From NCBI GenBank assembly GCA_030549775.1, contig CM060174.1, forward strand, positions 98,286,132 through 98,350,131: a stretch of 64,000 bases of DNA, read 5' to 3'. The notes beneath the pieces were generated by a model that saw nothing but the letters and a program-made list of their open reading frames with translations, searched no databases and was not told the origin of the DNA. A program made the translations under genes and the position numbers. Shown piece after piece: positions 49,353 through 61,740 of the stretch (positions are counted from its first letter, which is position 1; each line of letters opens with the position of its first letter). Origin of the DNA: Tamarix chinensis (taxonomy: Eukaryota > Streptophyta > Magnoliopsida > Caryophyllales > Tamaricaceae).

Positions 49353-49688
49353 TGTTATGGCTGGCTATCCTTATATGTGTTATGCGTTAATTGATGTTGT
49401 CATTTCCTTCTTTTTCTTTACTCTTTAATTTCCTTGCTGTAGTCTTGTGTGTAGTGGATTATTCTGTCTTGTATTACCCGAATTTTGTTATGAAGGTTAA
49501 CCACCTGGCTGGGTTGTTAAGCCACGTGGGAGGTTGTGCTATCCATATAAATATATGGGTAATGTTGATCGGTGTATATTGATGTTCATTCTCTAATTTG
49601 TCTGTTATCTCTCGACTCTTAGCCTCTCTACTTAATTCATTCTCGAAACCCATTCAATCCCTGGGTTAGAGCAATTCAGCCAATAACA
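49353..49688 (+). repeat. Gypsy 3' LTR
   Basis: Runs from TGTTATGGCTGGC to AATTCAGCCAATAACA, colinear with the 5' LTR. It lacks a short segment (TTCCTTGATT in the 5' copy) near the end. Confidence 0.9.
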
Positions 49689-52600
49689 TAAGATGATCTT
49701 ATTAAAGTGTTATTTGGTATTGTAGTTTATTTTTTTTAAACTATATTCACAATAAAAAAGCTGGCATTATATATTTTTTGTGAAAAAATTATGGTTCAAA
49801 AGTTATAATCTAAGACCAAAACATTTTTCTAAATACTAGCTTATATTGTCATTACCTACTATGAGTATATTACGGGAAGGAAATAGGGAAGAGAAAAAAA
49901 AGGAAAAATGATATTTTTTTTAAAAAAAGTTAGAAAGTATATTTATATGCATTTTTTTAACAAAAAAAGAGATATAAAAATAAAAATAAATAAATATTTT
50001 CAAGACGCAAATGACCGAGTAAAATAAAAGTTTGTTCATCGCTAGTTAATACTGGGTAACGAATCAATCCATTCCTTAGCAAATCAGTAAACATTATCCG
50101 AAAAAGTTCAACCGGGACGGACGTCCTGAAATGAGGGGAGGAACAAATAACCTCTCCTTTATCTTAGGATGCTATGATACGCTCACGGAATTAAAATGTC
50201 GCCTAATTATTGTGTTCGAGGATATGATGTTCATACAAACGCAGAAGATGCTAAAGGAAGGTTCGAGGGAAGACAGGTGGGGGGAGGGGGGCATGAAATG
50301 ATATCTCAGAGATTAATAAATCAAAATGGTCCAAGAGGGTGCATGCATAACATGCATACTAGAACGTACACATTCATAATAATTGCGTAATAATAGTTTA
50401 TGCGGCGGTAACCGGTCCTTATGCCTGAAGCGCGCCTCCATTGCAGTAAATTGAGATGGATCGGTCGATCGAGCGAGGACTAGGAGAGTAATGGTCAATT
50501 TTTATTTTTTTCTTTTTTCTTTTTTGTGGCCCCGGTGGTTGGGGTGCCCCTGGTTGTGAGGGAAGAGAAGATGAGGGTCGTTAGCTGCTGGCTAGGCTAT
50601 ACTGCAGTGCACATGAGGGCAGCTTGTTTCCTCTTTTAATGGCAGGCATGTCACCCGTACTTTGATCATGACCCATGATGTCCAGCACTCACAGGTGGGG
50701 GCTGGGGCTGGTCTTGCCCCTTCTATCTTGGCTACCCTGGGGCGTACTACGTAACGCTCGGGGTGAACGTCTTAGAATTCAATATTTCCATCTTAGTTTT
50801 AATATTTTAAATTTTTATATTTTTTAATAAATTATTTTTTTTAATAAAAAAAATAATAACTAACAACATCCACCAACCGTCGACAACCACCGCATAGTAG
50901 CTTATGGAAAAAATTATTTGTCGGATGTGTCTCATTGAGTTATTATGTACATAGTAGCTTATATAATTTGTTACAAAATTGCACTAATCAATATTTCTTC
51001 ATTTTGTAATCATCATTTGTACCATAAACTAAGCCTTCTGATAAAACTAAAATGGTAATACCGAATAATATTTGATCTAATAGCATCGAATATTCTAGCT
51101 CTAAATTTCTCTCTCTTTTGATATTATATCATTTTTATGGTGCTATTATCTGTGTAATAATTTGTATCCGTTCTCACAAATCTTTTATGAATAAAAAAAA
51201 GACTCATATATATATGCATTTTGCATCGAATTTTTAGGTCCATGTATCTAGTGTTTCTAAAGCACATAAATAATTTATAGAATAAATTTCATTTAGGTCC
51301 TATGACATTTGACCTAAATCCACTTAGGTACCATATAACTTTTATATAAATTAGTTAGGTTTCATGTGTTTAAATTATTTGTTTCACATCAATATCATTT
51401 TATTAAATTTTTTAGTTTCATATGATGCAAAATATTACAAAATTCAAAAACAACCACAGTTCTAAAAAGAATGAAAATATCCAAATATTTAGAAGTTTTT
51501 TATTCATATTTAAAAAAAATAATATTATAAAATTTATTATTATTTTTACATAAAATTAAAAGAATTAGTAAGGTGATACTAGAGTAAAGTCAAAAACTAA
51601 ATGGAATTGTTTAAAATATATCTAAATAGAGCCTAGGTATAGAATTACTACAGTAAATAATGCAAGCGAACTACTACTCTCTTTTTCTTTTTTTTATTTA
51701 ATAAAAACCCCTTATGACAATATATATGAATTGTTTCATCACGAGGCTCTTACAACAACCAGACTTACCATATTATTAGTGTGATGTAGAAGCATTTTGT
51801 GTTGCCAATACATCTTTCATAAAACAATTCATTTATTATTAACACCAATAATTTGACAGATAAAATACCACAAGGACTGTTTTATTGCATTTATTTTAAT
51901 CGACAATGCAAAAGTTGTTATATGCATCATAATTTCACACTAAAATTAAATTGATGGTTGAGATTTATCTAATATTTTATAAGTCAAATATTACTAAGTT
52001 GTTTGTTCATTTTTAATAAATTTTCTAATCTGATCGTTGTATTATTTTTTTAAATCCTAAATTAGTCGTTGATGATTGAATTAAATCTATTTAGTTACTA
52101 CATATTTTAATTATCCCATTAATCGTGATTGAAGTAGGACAAATTTAAAAATTAACTTTGGAGAAATAAGAATGCTTGACAAAGGAAGGCAATATTGCAA
52201 AGTAGGGTACCCTAACTTCTAATATACCCTTTAAAAAAATAAAATAAAAAATCACCAGGAATATAGTCGATTAAAACCTAGATTTATATCATAATTATTC
52301 ACCTTAAGCATGCAATCAACTACAAATACCAATTCGATTCCGTGGACAGCTTGGTAAACTGGTCATGTCAAATCACATATAGTTAACAACTTCACCCTTT
52401 TTCCGTCTTCCTTTTTCCTTTTTTTTCCACCTAATATACATATGAAAGATATTCTGACATAAACAGCAGTAAATGCTTAGAACCAAAGATTTTGGGGAGA
52501 TATTTCACCATATCATCTTACCATATATGACCATTGATACATGTGGCGTAAGCCTTGTTTGAAAATTGTAGGAGAAAATTCCAACAGCCCACTTTAAAAT

Positions 52601-52728
52601 TTATAATCGTCTCAAAACTAACTCTAACATTAATGTAAAAACACTCTTTTATTATTTGAATTAGGCCAAATGTTGTGCTACCCAAGTAGAGTTTTTCATG
52701 TTGAGGGTACAATTCACACTATCTCTTA
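49689..52728. other. Intergenic, no gene seen
   Basis: AT-rich apart from a GC-richer patch at about 50100-50770 (GGTGGGGGGAGGGG near 50275; CCCCGGTGGTTGGGGTGCCCC near 50530). Open frames at 50196-50390, 50313-50498 and 52518-52712 show no domain. The GC-richer patch may be non-repetitive regulatory DNA. Confidence 0.5.
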
Positions 52729-52864
52729 GGCTCCATTTAGATGAGATTGTTCTACCAAAGACTTTATTATTATTATTTTTATTATTTTTTTTTATGTTAA
52801 AATACTCCAAAATTTTCTTATCAATGTAAAATTTCTCCTAAAGCCACTCCATCCAAACAAAGTC
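52729..52864. mobile_element. Candidate small Tourist-like MITE
   Basis: A 136-bp unit with ends GGCTCCATTTAGATGAG and, read backwards, GACTTTGTTTGGATGGAG, around a T-rich centre. TTA precedes and TAG follows, so no clean duplication. Confidence 0.45.
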
Positions 52865-52924
52865 TAGAATGTAAGAAGGTTCAATATATATATATATAAG
52901 TAAGAATAATTTTATTATTCATAA

Positions 52925-53581
52925 AATCGAAGGAGGAAGGATGACCGCGGACATCACTCGTACCTTATCCCCCACCTTCCAAGAAGAGTAAGAACAAGGC
53001 ATGCTATCATTTGCCGGCCATTCCTCAACATAGCAAATACATCAGTTACGGGTACCAATCCCTCAACGCTATCACCCTTCGTAGCTAGCATGGAGGCACG
53101 CAAAAGGAAACAAAGACCACACCCTACTTAAGCTGACCAAGCCTCCCCACAGAACAAAACTTGTCGAGATGGAGATAATAGGGTGAGATCGATCAACTTG
53201 TCAAAAATGGAATTATCAGAACATGCAACATGTCTTCCACCTGCTACCGTTGCCTACGTACCCAGTTAACCACCCCTTAGCGCAGAGAATTCAAAGCCAA
53301 GCAACAAAAGGGTTCAGCCTCTATATCAGATCTTGGTTTCTGAATTTTATCCGACAATCACCCCATACATTCATCACTCTACTAATGAAGTTGAGTTGGA
53401 ATGCAACATCCCAAGGTCCATGACTCGGGTTGTTAATTGCACCAATAAACTGCATTTGAGGAGTCCGATGCAAGCACGATCCCAAAAAACCGTAGCCATT
53501 TTCTTCTGTAAAGACAGTAGGCAACCCATATGAAATGGCAGCTACTTCGGCGCCATTTATCTCGACGAACTCAATTGGCAT
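52925..53581 (-). pseudogene. Unidentified decayed coding-like sequence
   Basis: Reading leftwards, an ATG at 53579-53581 opens 86 codons (MPIEFVEINGAEVAAISYGL to IKFRNQDLI). After stops, another frame reads about 40 codons (VAGGRHVACSDNSIFDKLID to FCGEAWSA) and, past a TAA, about 45 more (LLRASMLATKGDSVEGLV to RWGIRYE) to a TGA near 52950. Composition is protein-like and GC is higher than the surroundings, and AATAAT/AATAAA-like signals lie just beyond. I do not recognise the family. It may be a processed pseudogene or a fragment of an unknown transposon. Confidence 0.35.
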
Positions 53582-54114
53582 CGAAAAGATACATCAATTA
53601 TAGGTTCAATGTTTATCATTAGAATAAATCATTAGGGAATTTGTTAGAATGTGTAATTAACTCCTACTCATGGTACACGCTCAATCTTTCCCTAAGATAC
53701 TATCTAGTATAATTAGAAATACTCTCTTTTGCCAAGATACACGCTCTCTTTAGCCCAATATGGCAATAACACACACAAAACCAGAGCAATATCATATCAG
53801 GAATAATTCTCACATATAAGTGCCCAAAAAGGCCCCCTAAACCTTTCTACCTGATACAGTGCTCTCCATGGGCTGTATCTTTCTTTGTTTTGTGCAGTAG
53901 CTAAGTCCTGATGGTATTAGGGTTTATTTCCCATGGCTGTTCGTGGGTGGTGTTATGTTTTGCTTATATGAGGGGGGAGTTTAATTACATGATGTTTCAA
54001 TATAAACTCCATTTCTTAAAAAAAAAACAAACAAAATGCCACCAATGAATAACTTTATACCACAAAAAGTCGAATTCAATCAATTATAAAAGCCAACAAT
54101 AATTTTGAATTTTT

Positions 54115-54815
54115 TGTTGGAAAGATACAAAATTTATGTAAAAGCATGATAAGCTGATATGATCAAAAACAAAAAATAAGTAGAAAATTCTACTTATCGG
54201 ATTGGCTATGCCATGAAAGAATCTCACTACCCTAAAGTGATATATGGCCTGACCATGGTGCCAATTGAGTGTTCTGAATCACCCCCAAGATTAACACAGC
54301 TAGTTCCGCATTTGTGCACTCAAGAACAAAAGCCTAGAAAACGCATATACTTTGCCTAGAACTCAAGAATTGAAAAAAAAGAATAGTTGTGATTTTTCAT
54401 CATATCAAAATGAAGGGAGAGTTATTTTGATGAAGATAAACTCCTGACTTGGAAGAATAGATCCTATATCCACACATTTGAAAACATTTAGAATTGGAGG
54501 AAGAATCAATCCTGTGTTTGCCGAGCCAGAGTAGAGAAAAGAAAAAAAAATTAAACAATAAACATTTTAGCAAAAAGAATAATAGGTCCATCTAGATCTA
54601 AGACCCACACCCATGCCTAGCCCGGATTGGACGGGAGTGCAGTGTGCACACATATGTAGTATAAATGGACCAGCCTAAGCTTTAAAAAAACAACCCGTGT
54701 ATTCAAGTCAAACCAAGTGCCGAGAGAGGAGAAATATAAACTCCTTCAATAATTTGTCTACTACCAATGTGGGATAATGACATGGAACAAAGCTAATTTT
54801 CCATTGGTCCCAACA
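54115..54815 (-). repeat. Copia 3' LTR (left)
   Basis: Runs from TGTTGGAAAGATA to GGTCCCAACA. Colinear with 57922-58603 over the whole length, with many point differences. GGGGGAT read backwards just inside (54816-54822) is the polypurine tract. TTTATACTA read backwards (about 54660) may be the TATA region. Confidence 0.88.
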
Positions 54816-55289
54816 ATCCCCCATCAATGGCAAAATAGCATAAAAAACCACAAAAGATCTGGGCAAAGAAGGCTTGACACTTAAGTATCACTATTACGAA
54901 GATTGAATTGATACATAGTGAGGTGGAGCAATAACTTTATCTAGGGAGTGAATGAATATTGAACTTTCTAGACTTCGATTGAGACCCCCACGACACACGT
55001 TTTACCTTAAAATCTACAAATTCTGTGACAATAACTTATGTGCTTTTAATGGTTATGCACGCACTGTGGATACTCATGAGTGCTCCAAAAAGCCGGCATG
55101 AGTCTTTCATAGAAGGCGGCTCACATTCACACTCATTTAGGTGAATCCATCAAGTGCGTTTCACAAACACCACCAAACCTGGCTATGGATTCATTTAAGA
55201 GATCATACCACTCCTCAACAATTGTCTTACAAAATTGTGTCTTACACATATGTGTTTCCTCTTACCATTATACACACTATTCTTGGCAA

Positions 55290-55560
55290 CACTGATAGCT
55301 GCCTACGAATTATAGTGCATGAAAACAAGTATACAAGGTTTCCTCCACAAAGGCACATTTGCCAACATGTTCCTCAACCACTCTACCTTTTGAGTAGCAA
55401 GCCCAAGGGTAATGAACTTTGACTCCATAGTAGAATGAGCTATACAAGTCTGCTTAACAAACTTCCACGAAATAGCTCCTCCACCCAAGATAAAAACATA
55501 ACCACTAGTGGAATTAACCTCAGTATTATCAGAAACCTAGTTTGCATATGTAAATTCCTC
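55290..55560 (-). pseudogene. Copia RNase H remnant
   Basis: Reads [18 protein letters not shown], then [19 protein letters not shown] and [14 protein letters not shown]. These are the copia RNase H motifs; the expected acidic residue in ESKF is kept. A stop occurs just upstream (near 55540), separating it from the RT connection. Confidence 0.85.
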
Positions 55561-56533
55561 TAACACAACAGAAAATTTACTAAAATGCAAACACCAATCC
55601 TTAGTACCCTTAAAGTATCTAAGTGAATGGCAAAGTACAATCCAATGGTCACTACCTGGATTGTAAGTATACCTATTCAATCTACTCATTACATAAGCTA
55701 TGTCAGGTCTAATATAGTTCATGAAGAACATCACACTTTCTATAATTTTATCATATTCAGCTTGAGAAACACTAGAACATTGGTTCTTTTTTAAATTCAT
55801 GTTAGGGGTTTTTCACAGGTATATCATTGAAGTAATCAAACTTTTTAAAAATTTTCTCAATGTTATGTGACTGATATAGGAAAAATCCATTCTCAATTTT
55901 TCTTATTTTAACACCAAGATTCACATCAGCTTCTCCTAAATACTTCATATCCAAATGACAAGACAAAAATAATTTGGTCTCATTGAGCACAGTCATATTG
56001 GTGCCAAGAATCAACATGTCATCAACATATAGACAAATAATCACACACTCTTTTCTAAACATCTAAGAGTAAACACATGAATAAGATACATTCATCATAT
56101 AACCATCACTCACTAAAGTTTGGTCAAAATTTTCATACCATTGTTTAGGAGCATGTTTAAGGCCATAAAATGACTTTATCAATCTACACACTTTGTTCTC
56201 TTGAGCCTCAACCACACAATCCTCTGGCTGTTCCACATAAATTTCTTCTTTAAGGCTACTATTTAAAAATGCAGTTTTAACATCCATTTGATGGATAGCA
56301 ACCAAGGCAACCAAAGAAAGTATAGTGGCAATCTTAGTCACAAGAGAATAAGTATAAAAAAAGTTAACATCTTTCTTTTGTTTATAGCCTATAGCTACCA
56401 CTTGAGCCTTAAACTTAATAATGGTTCCATCAGTTCTCAATTTATTTCTGAAAACCCATTTGCATCTAATCGAGTTACATCCTCTAGGTAAATCCACTAA
56501 GTCCCACATGTGATTTGCCTTAATAAAATCCAA
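55537..56533 (-). pseudogene. Copia reverse transcriptase, nearly open in three pieces
   Basis: Piece 1 (56533-56063): CKWVFRNKLRTDGTI, then HQMDVKTAFLNSSLKEEIYV and SFYGLKHAPKQWYENFD. Piece 2 (56062-55802): IICLYVDDMLILGT with the YVDD catalytic box intact, then MKYLGEADVNLGVKI. Piece 3 (55800-55537): YDKIIESVMFFMNYIRPDIAY and LRYFKGTKDWCLHF. The pieces are separated by single stops or shifts at about 56064 and 55801. The enzyme would copy element RNA in cytoplasmic particles. This part is better preserved than the gypsy pol. Confidence 0.9.
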
Positions 56534-56709
56534 TTCATTATTAATTGCCTCTTTCCAGAAATTAGTATCAATGGATGTTATGGCTTCTCAATACGTTTTA
56601 GGATCATCCTCAATCAAATAAGTAGACACAAAGTCCAAATTAATCTTATCAAGGTTATCATTTTTAACTATGAATGCAGTAACAAAACCAGACCCAAAGC
56701 TAGTTTATA

Positions 56710-57035
56710 TCATTTTTCTTTTACTTCTCCTAGGTTCATACAAATTATCTTCATACCATCATATGAAGAAGACATAGACAAAAGCACAGATAAAGCATTA
56801 GAAGAAATAATAATATCACATGTATTCTTTCTTGTAGAGAACACATTCTTAAAAAATTTCGCATTTCTAGATTCATAGATTGAGTTATCACTTAAAAATA
56901 AGAATCTATATGCAGCATTGTTTTGAGCATAACCAATAAATGCACAATCAAAAGATTTTTTTTCTACATTAGTTCTTTGAAAATTGGGTAAGCCAACCTT
57001 AGCCAAACACCCACACACTATTAGAAATTTCAAGT
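56710..57035 (-). pseudogene. Copia integrase C-terminal remnant
   Basis: Reads VCGCLAKVGLPNFQ, then DCAFIGYAQNNAAYRFLF and ESRNAKFFKNVFSTRKN, the C-terminal module of copia integrase. The zinc-binding and DDE core regions are missing, so it begins abruptly next to gag. Confidence 0.85.
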
Positions 57036-57039
57036 TAGG

Positions 57040-57430
57040 TTCAAAACCTTTTAGAAATTTTAACCTTAGTCGTTTGGAACTTCATTAGATTTTCTATAGC
57101 ATACTTCTTTCTTCCAGTTTCATCCGAACCATACTTGTTCTTTAGAGTATCCCAAATTTCCTTCGATGAATCATTGCTAAAGAATACGTCAATCAACTTA
57201 TTATTCATATGTTGTAGAAGATGACCTCAAACAGTCTTGTTATTCCTTTTATATTTTTATTTTGCAGCATCATCCGCTTTCTTAGCCAACATAGGAGCAG
57301 GAGTTGTAGTAAGGTGTTGCAAGAGATGTGTTGGTATTCTTCTATGCAGGTGGATCGATCAATAATACATACCTCAACTTCAAGAGTCTCAATGTCAACA
57401 ACCTTTGAGACCATCTACAATACTTAGAAC
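57040..57430 (-). pseudogene. Copia gag fragment
   Basis: Reads QHMNNKLIDVFFSNDSSKEI, then WDTLKNKYGSDETGRKK and NLMKFQTTKV, the central gag domain of copia elements. Frame changes occur near 57240. The zinc knuckle and everything to the integrase end are deleted after about 57050. Confidence 0.8.
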
Positions 57431-57921
57431 CGTTTAATGGCTCAACCTTAGACATATCCGAGATCATCCTTAGAATACTCGTAGCCATATCAAAAAGCAA
57501 AAAAGCACTATAGATTACAAGTATTTGTAAATGAATACCGCCTCGTGCTATAGTTCCTTGCTACTGTAGTACAGAAATCAGGTACTATTGTAACTAACTA
57601 GTTAAATCCAAAAGCCAAGCTTTCAATCTAATTAAATCCTGTAGTGTTGTGAACAAACCCCGACAAACATAGTGCTGTAGACTGGCTTCAACAGAAAAAG
57701 AAAGGCCAAAAGACTATAAGTTGAACCACAAGAAACTCACCCAGTTGAACCAAAGATTTCAATGGTAAATAATACTGAATTCAACACAACACCAACAATA
57801 GGAACACCAAAAAATAGAACTAGGAAGCAACAAAGTCTAACAAGGTAAAAATAAGAAGCAAACGGGCATCAGATTAATATAATACGCATACTTAAATATT
57901 CCAACTTATTTCGCTTTAGAT

Positions 57922-58603
57922 TGTTGGAAAGATATTAAATTTGTGTCAAAGCGTGATACGCTGGTATGATCGAAAACAAAAAATGAGCAAAAAATTCACC
58001 TATCGGATTGGTTGTGCTGTAAAAAAAATCTTACTGCCCTGAATCAATATACGACCCGACTTTGGTGCTAATCGAGCGTTCCGAATCGCCATCAAGATTA
58101 ACAGAACCGGCTCCGCACTAGTGCACTCAAGAACGAAAGCCTGGAAAACACGGATATTTGCCCAGAACTCACGGATTGAAGACGAAGGAAGAACAATTGT
58201 GATTTTTCATCATATCAAAACGAAGGGAGAGTTATTTCTTAAATAAACAAAACCGATGAAGATAATATCCCGATCTAGAAAAATGGATCCCATATCCGCA
58301 TGTTTTAAACATTTGAAAGTGGATGAAGAATCAGTCTTCTATTTACCAAGCCAAAGTAGAGAAAAGATAAAAAAATTAAACAATAAAAGTTTTAGCAAAA
58401 AGAATAATAGGTATGTTTGGATCTACGATCCATGCTCAATCCGAACTAGACAGACGGACGGCTTGCGCGTGTATGGTATAAATGGACCAACCTAAGCCTT
58501 AATAAAACAATTCAAATATTCAATTCAAACTCCTTCAAAATGTTGTCTACTATCTATATGGAGAATGGCATGGAACAAAGCAGATTTTCAATTGTTGCCA
58601 ACA
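57922..58603 (-). repeat. Copia 5' LTR (right)
   Basis: Runs from TGTTGGAAAGATATT to GTTGCCAACA. Shared blocks with the left LTR include GTGATTTTTCATCATATCAAAA, read in two parts, and TTTTAGCAAAAAGAATAATAGG. Open frame 58256-58495 on the plus strand is an LTR shadow. Confidence 0.88.
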
Positions 58604-61367
58604 AATTTCACTCTCGATCACAAGTTATTCCAGTAGATATTTGCCCCCCCCCACCCCGGAATGTCTTATCTTTTCATCCTTTTTGGATGATATTCGAAGG
58701 TAGATGGGGTTAATTTCATTCTGCCTGCGGCAATTAATGCAAGTCCTTTGTTGCGTCGATGTGGTAGCTGGTAACGCTGCTTCTAAGATGAACATTACCC
58801 CTCCAGGGTACGCATCAACTGTAGCGATGAGAAGAGGGTAAAGGGAGGTCGGTGGGTTGCGGCAGGCAGGGGCCAAGAACTGAGTTTCCTTGCTCTGCTT
58901 TTTGGTATTTGTATGTGTGTCTTTGTCCCGTCTATTCAACTGTAATGTGCCAGGTTCCCGACAAGCCACACCCGGCGGGTGGACTGGCTGGGCACCTCTT
59001 CTTTCTTTTATCTCAACATTTATTACGGCAGTTGGCATATATAATAATACCGTTTTCCTTATCGCCTATTCTCATCGGCTATAAGTTTAATCTGCTCCGC
59101 TGAGGGGAGTTAGGCTCACGCATCGGATTTTTTTTTCTTAGATAAGTTTAAGTTATCGTAAATCCTTCCGCATAAACATGAGCTAGGTTATAAAATAGGT
59201 TTAACAAGTGAGCGTGTTTGGGATCAGATTCATCTAAAAATTTCCTAACCCTGATCTCGGTGTTTAGTAATTTGTCGGGCGCAACTAAAAAAATGAGATC
59301 GTTCGTGGTCCTATGGAGAAATAATAAAAATACGAGTATAAAAATATTATTAGGGATTCTAATTGGCAAATAATAGTATAAAGAAAGGCCTCGATCCATA
59401 CCATACGTGTGCAACGACACAACGCACGAGAGCACGCCACAAATTTCAAAATGTGCGCCCATTAAATGCATGCACGGGGGGGAGAAGGGTATACGTGTTA
59501 CGTACTACCACTACTACTACCACCACCCTCTGGCTAGCCTTTCTGCTGGATAGCTTAGCTTTATCGGTACATCTTTTTACTTGCCAGGCTTGCCCATCTC
59601 CGTCTATATCTATTATTATGCATGCACACGTAACTGCTATCACTATGCAATTTCCTCTGCAACCATAGTAGGTAAAAAGGCCAAATCCAACAGTGGGATG
59701 TATGCGCGTACACCTCGCAAAACGCCCTCAAATAATCTGTCTGGCAACTACGAACCGAAATTATTAGGACCATAATTTTATTTAGGATGAATAAAATTCC
59801 TGAGAATCGGATCATTGAATTAGGATCCTATCGTGAACCGTAAACACTTTACCTTTAATGTAAACTTGTGTGCTATCAATTTCATATCTAGAAGCTGAAG
59901 AACAGCGAACACACATTCGAAAGCGGTTCGTATAATCGCCCATTAAGTTTTACTAAATTACGAGTATCACAAAGTCATACCAAAAACTATATTACGTAAA
60001 CAACGTCCGAAACAAAAGAGACGAAAGAAGATTGAAAATTACAATGAAGCGATGGGAATTAAACAGCATTAGTAATTCATCGTGGGTTCGTAGTCCTAAT
60101 TATGGGTAAATGAGTGCATGCAACTTACTAGTTACTACGGGCTAAATGCAAGCTGTTACCTATCAAGGAAACGCGGAAACAACTAAGAAACCAGAATATT
60201 GGTACGACCAGAGATTAATAATCATATATTGCCATTTGAGAATCTAACCATGGTAGATTTTGACTTCCAATTCTATAGTAACCCTCGTATAATAATAATA
60301 ATAATAATTTTTTTAATATTTTTTATTAACTATAATTAATATATTTAAAATAAAAATAATTTATAATGATATTCTCATTTAAAGTTATGGATTTTATAAT
60401 TAAAGATACTAAGTTAAATTTATTTAAATATCTCACCCAAGCACCAATTACTTGTTAATTAACCATACACTTATTTGAATAATATGTAAAAGAAGTAAAA
60501 AAAAAAAAGCATATAGCTGGTATGATTATTTATTCAAGTTAGAAGAACTGAGGTCTCTGGATCAAAACATGGGAGCTATTATTTTTTAGTAAGTAAATAA
60601 ACAAGGAAGAAAATTTTTGGCAAAAGTGCACCTAGAGAGGCTAGCTCCCACAACCCTCCTTATTTTCCATGGTGTCCTATCCGTTGTGCCATATGCAGAC
60701 AAAGCTGTATTTAACTAAACTTTGACGGTGTCTCATGAAGCCATACAATCCCTGGGCTCCGCCCCTTAAATCTAACATAGTATAACTATAATCATGCATG
60801 TAGCAATGTATAATCAATCAACTGTTAAAGAAATAGTAGTAGTACGAAAAGAGAATTTAAATAATTAGGAGTGTTTGTAATTTTTGTATCACATCACATC
60901 CTGGCTCAAGAAACGCGCACGCACACACCAAAAAAAGGCTAGCATTTTAGGCCTTTTTAGTGATACAGCTGGAAGAAGGAGCAACTTTGCCCCGGTTCCA
61001 AATGATAAATCAATCACAAGGACGCATACATGAAAGATCAAACCGATTGAGTAGTAACGGAAAAGGAGAAGAAAAAGGGAGACCAAAAGGTTACCGAACA
61101 TGAGAGAGAAGGAGGGGGGGGGGATAAAATTGCTGCTGCTGCAAAGTGCAAACTGCAATATACCATTGGAAAGTAAAACTGCAAAATGCCCAGTTCTTAG
61201 CTACCTATGTACAATATGCATGCCACTCAATCTGCAGTATCATCTACCTTCCTTGTGTAACCTTTTTGGTTAAAGGTTACGAGGGAAATGACTGCTATGA
61301 CCTTCCATGATTCCATCCAAATAGATTATTGACACGAGAAAAGTTTTGAGCCGAGAGGTGCCTTTAT

Positions 61368-61385
61368 ATATATATATATATATAT
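61368..61385. repeat. (AT)n microsatellite
   Basis: About nine TA units in a row. Confidence 0.9.
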
Positions 61386-61677
61386 AAAGCACAGAGACTA
61401 ATAAATCATCCGATTGATAATACTTATTTCTCGAGCCAAAACAACGTACTAGAAGGGTGGAGATATAATAAAGTTTAGCGCCGTGCCGTGTTTTTTCTAT
61501 AAATATACATACGACCATCCGTGTAATTCGCACAAAAGTATTTCAATGTCCTGCTTAACAAAGATCATTTTTCAATCTGAAAATGAAGGCGTTACATAAA
61601 TAATCACGTAAATCTCCAATACTATGGCACAAGCTAGATAAATGATGCTCTTAAAATTGCAAACTTTTTAAGGAAGA

Positions 61678-61678
61678 A

Positions 61679-61740
<62 letters not shown>
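61678..61740. repeat. (AAT)n microsatellite
   Basis: About 20 uninterrupted AAT units. On the minus strand it makes a leucine-run frame that is an artefact. Confidence 0.95.

Larger units (their letters stand above)
44429..49688 (+). mobile_element. Ty3/gypsy LTR retrotransposon, chromovirus type, complete but dead
   Basis: 5.26 kb between two LTRs of about 340 bp. Order is LTR, primer site, gag, protease, RT, RNase H, integrase, chromodomain-like tail, polypurine tract, LTR. RT before integrase defines Ty3/gypsy; the C-terminal chromodomain-like segment and short LTRs suggest the Reina-like end of the chromoviruses (inference from length). Flanks AAAGA (44424-44428) and TAAGA (49689-49693) are a 5-bp duplication with one mismatch. 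The pol frame is broken by many stops and shifts, and the two LTRs differ at dozens of positions, so it is old and immobile. Confidence 0.9.
54115..58603 (-). mobile_element. Ty1/copia LTR retrotransposon with internal deletion
   Basis: 4.5 kb between two direct LTRs of about 700 and 680 bp. On the minus strand, from the right LTR: part of gag, the end of integrase, RT, RNase H, polypurine tract, left LTR. Integrase before RT defines Ty1/copia. The RT and RNase H wording (for example [13 protein letters not shown]) resembles the Tork group, at moderate confidence. The end of gag, protease and most of integrase are missing. The inner edge of the right LTR (TTTCGCTTTAGAT) shows no convincing tRNA-Met primer site. 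TSD is weak (TTTTT left, AATTT right). Confidence 0.88.

Noticed and set aside
59363..59815. Cluster of overlapping short open frames on both strands
   Set aside because: No domains and no shared frame; typical of mixed-composition non-coding DNA.
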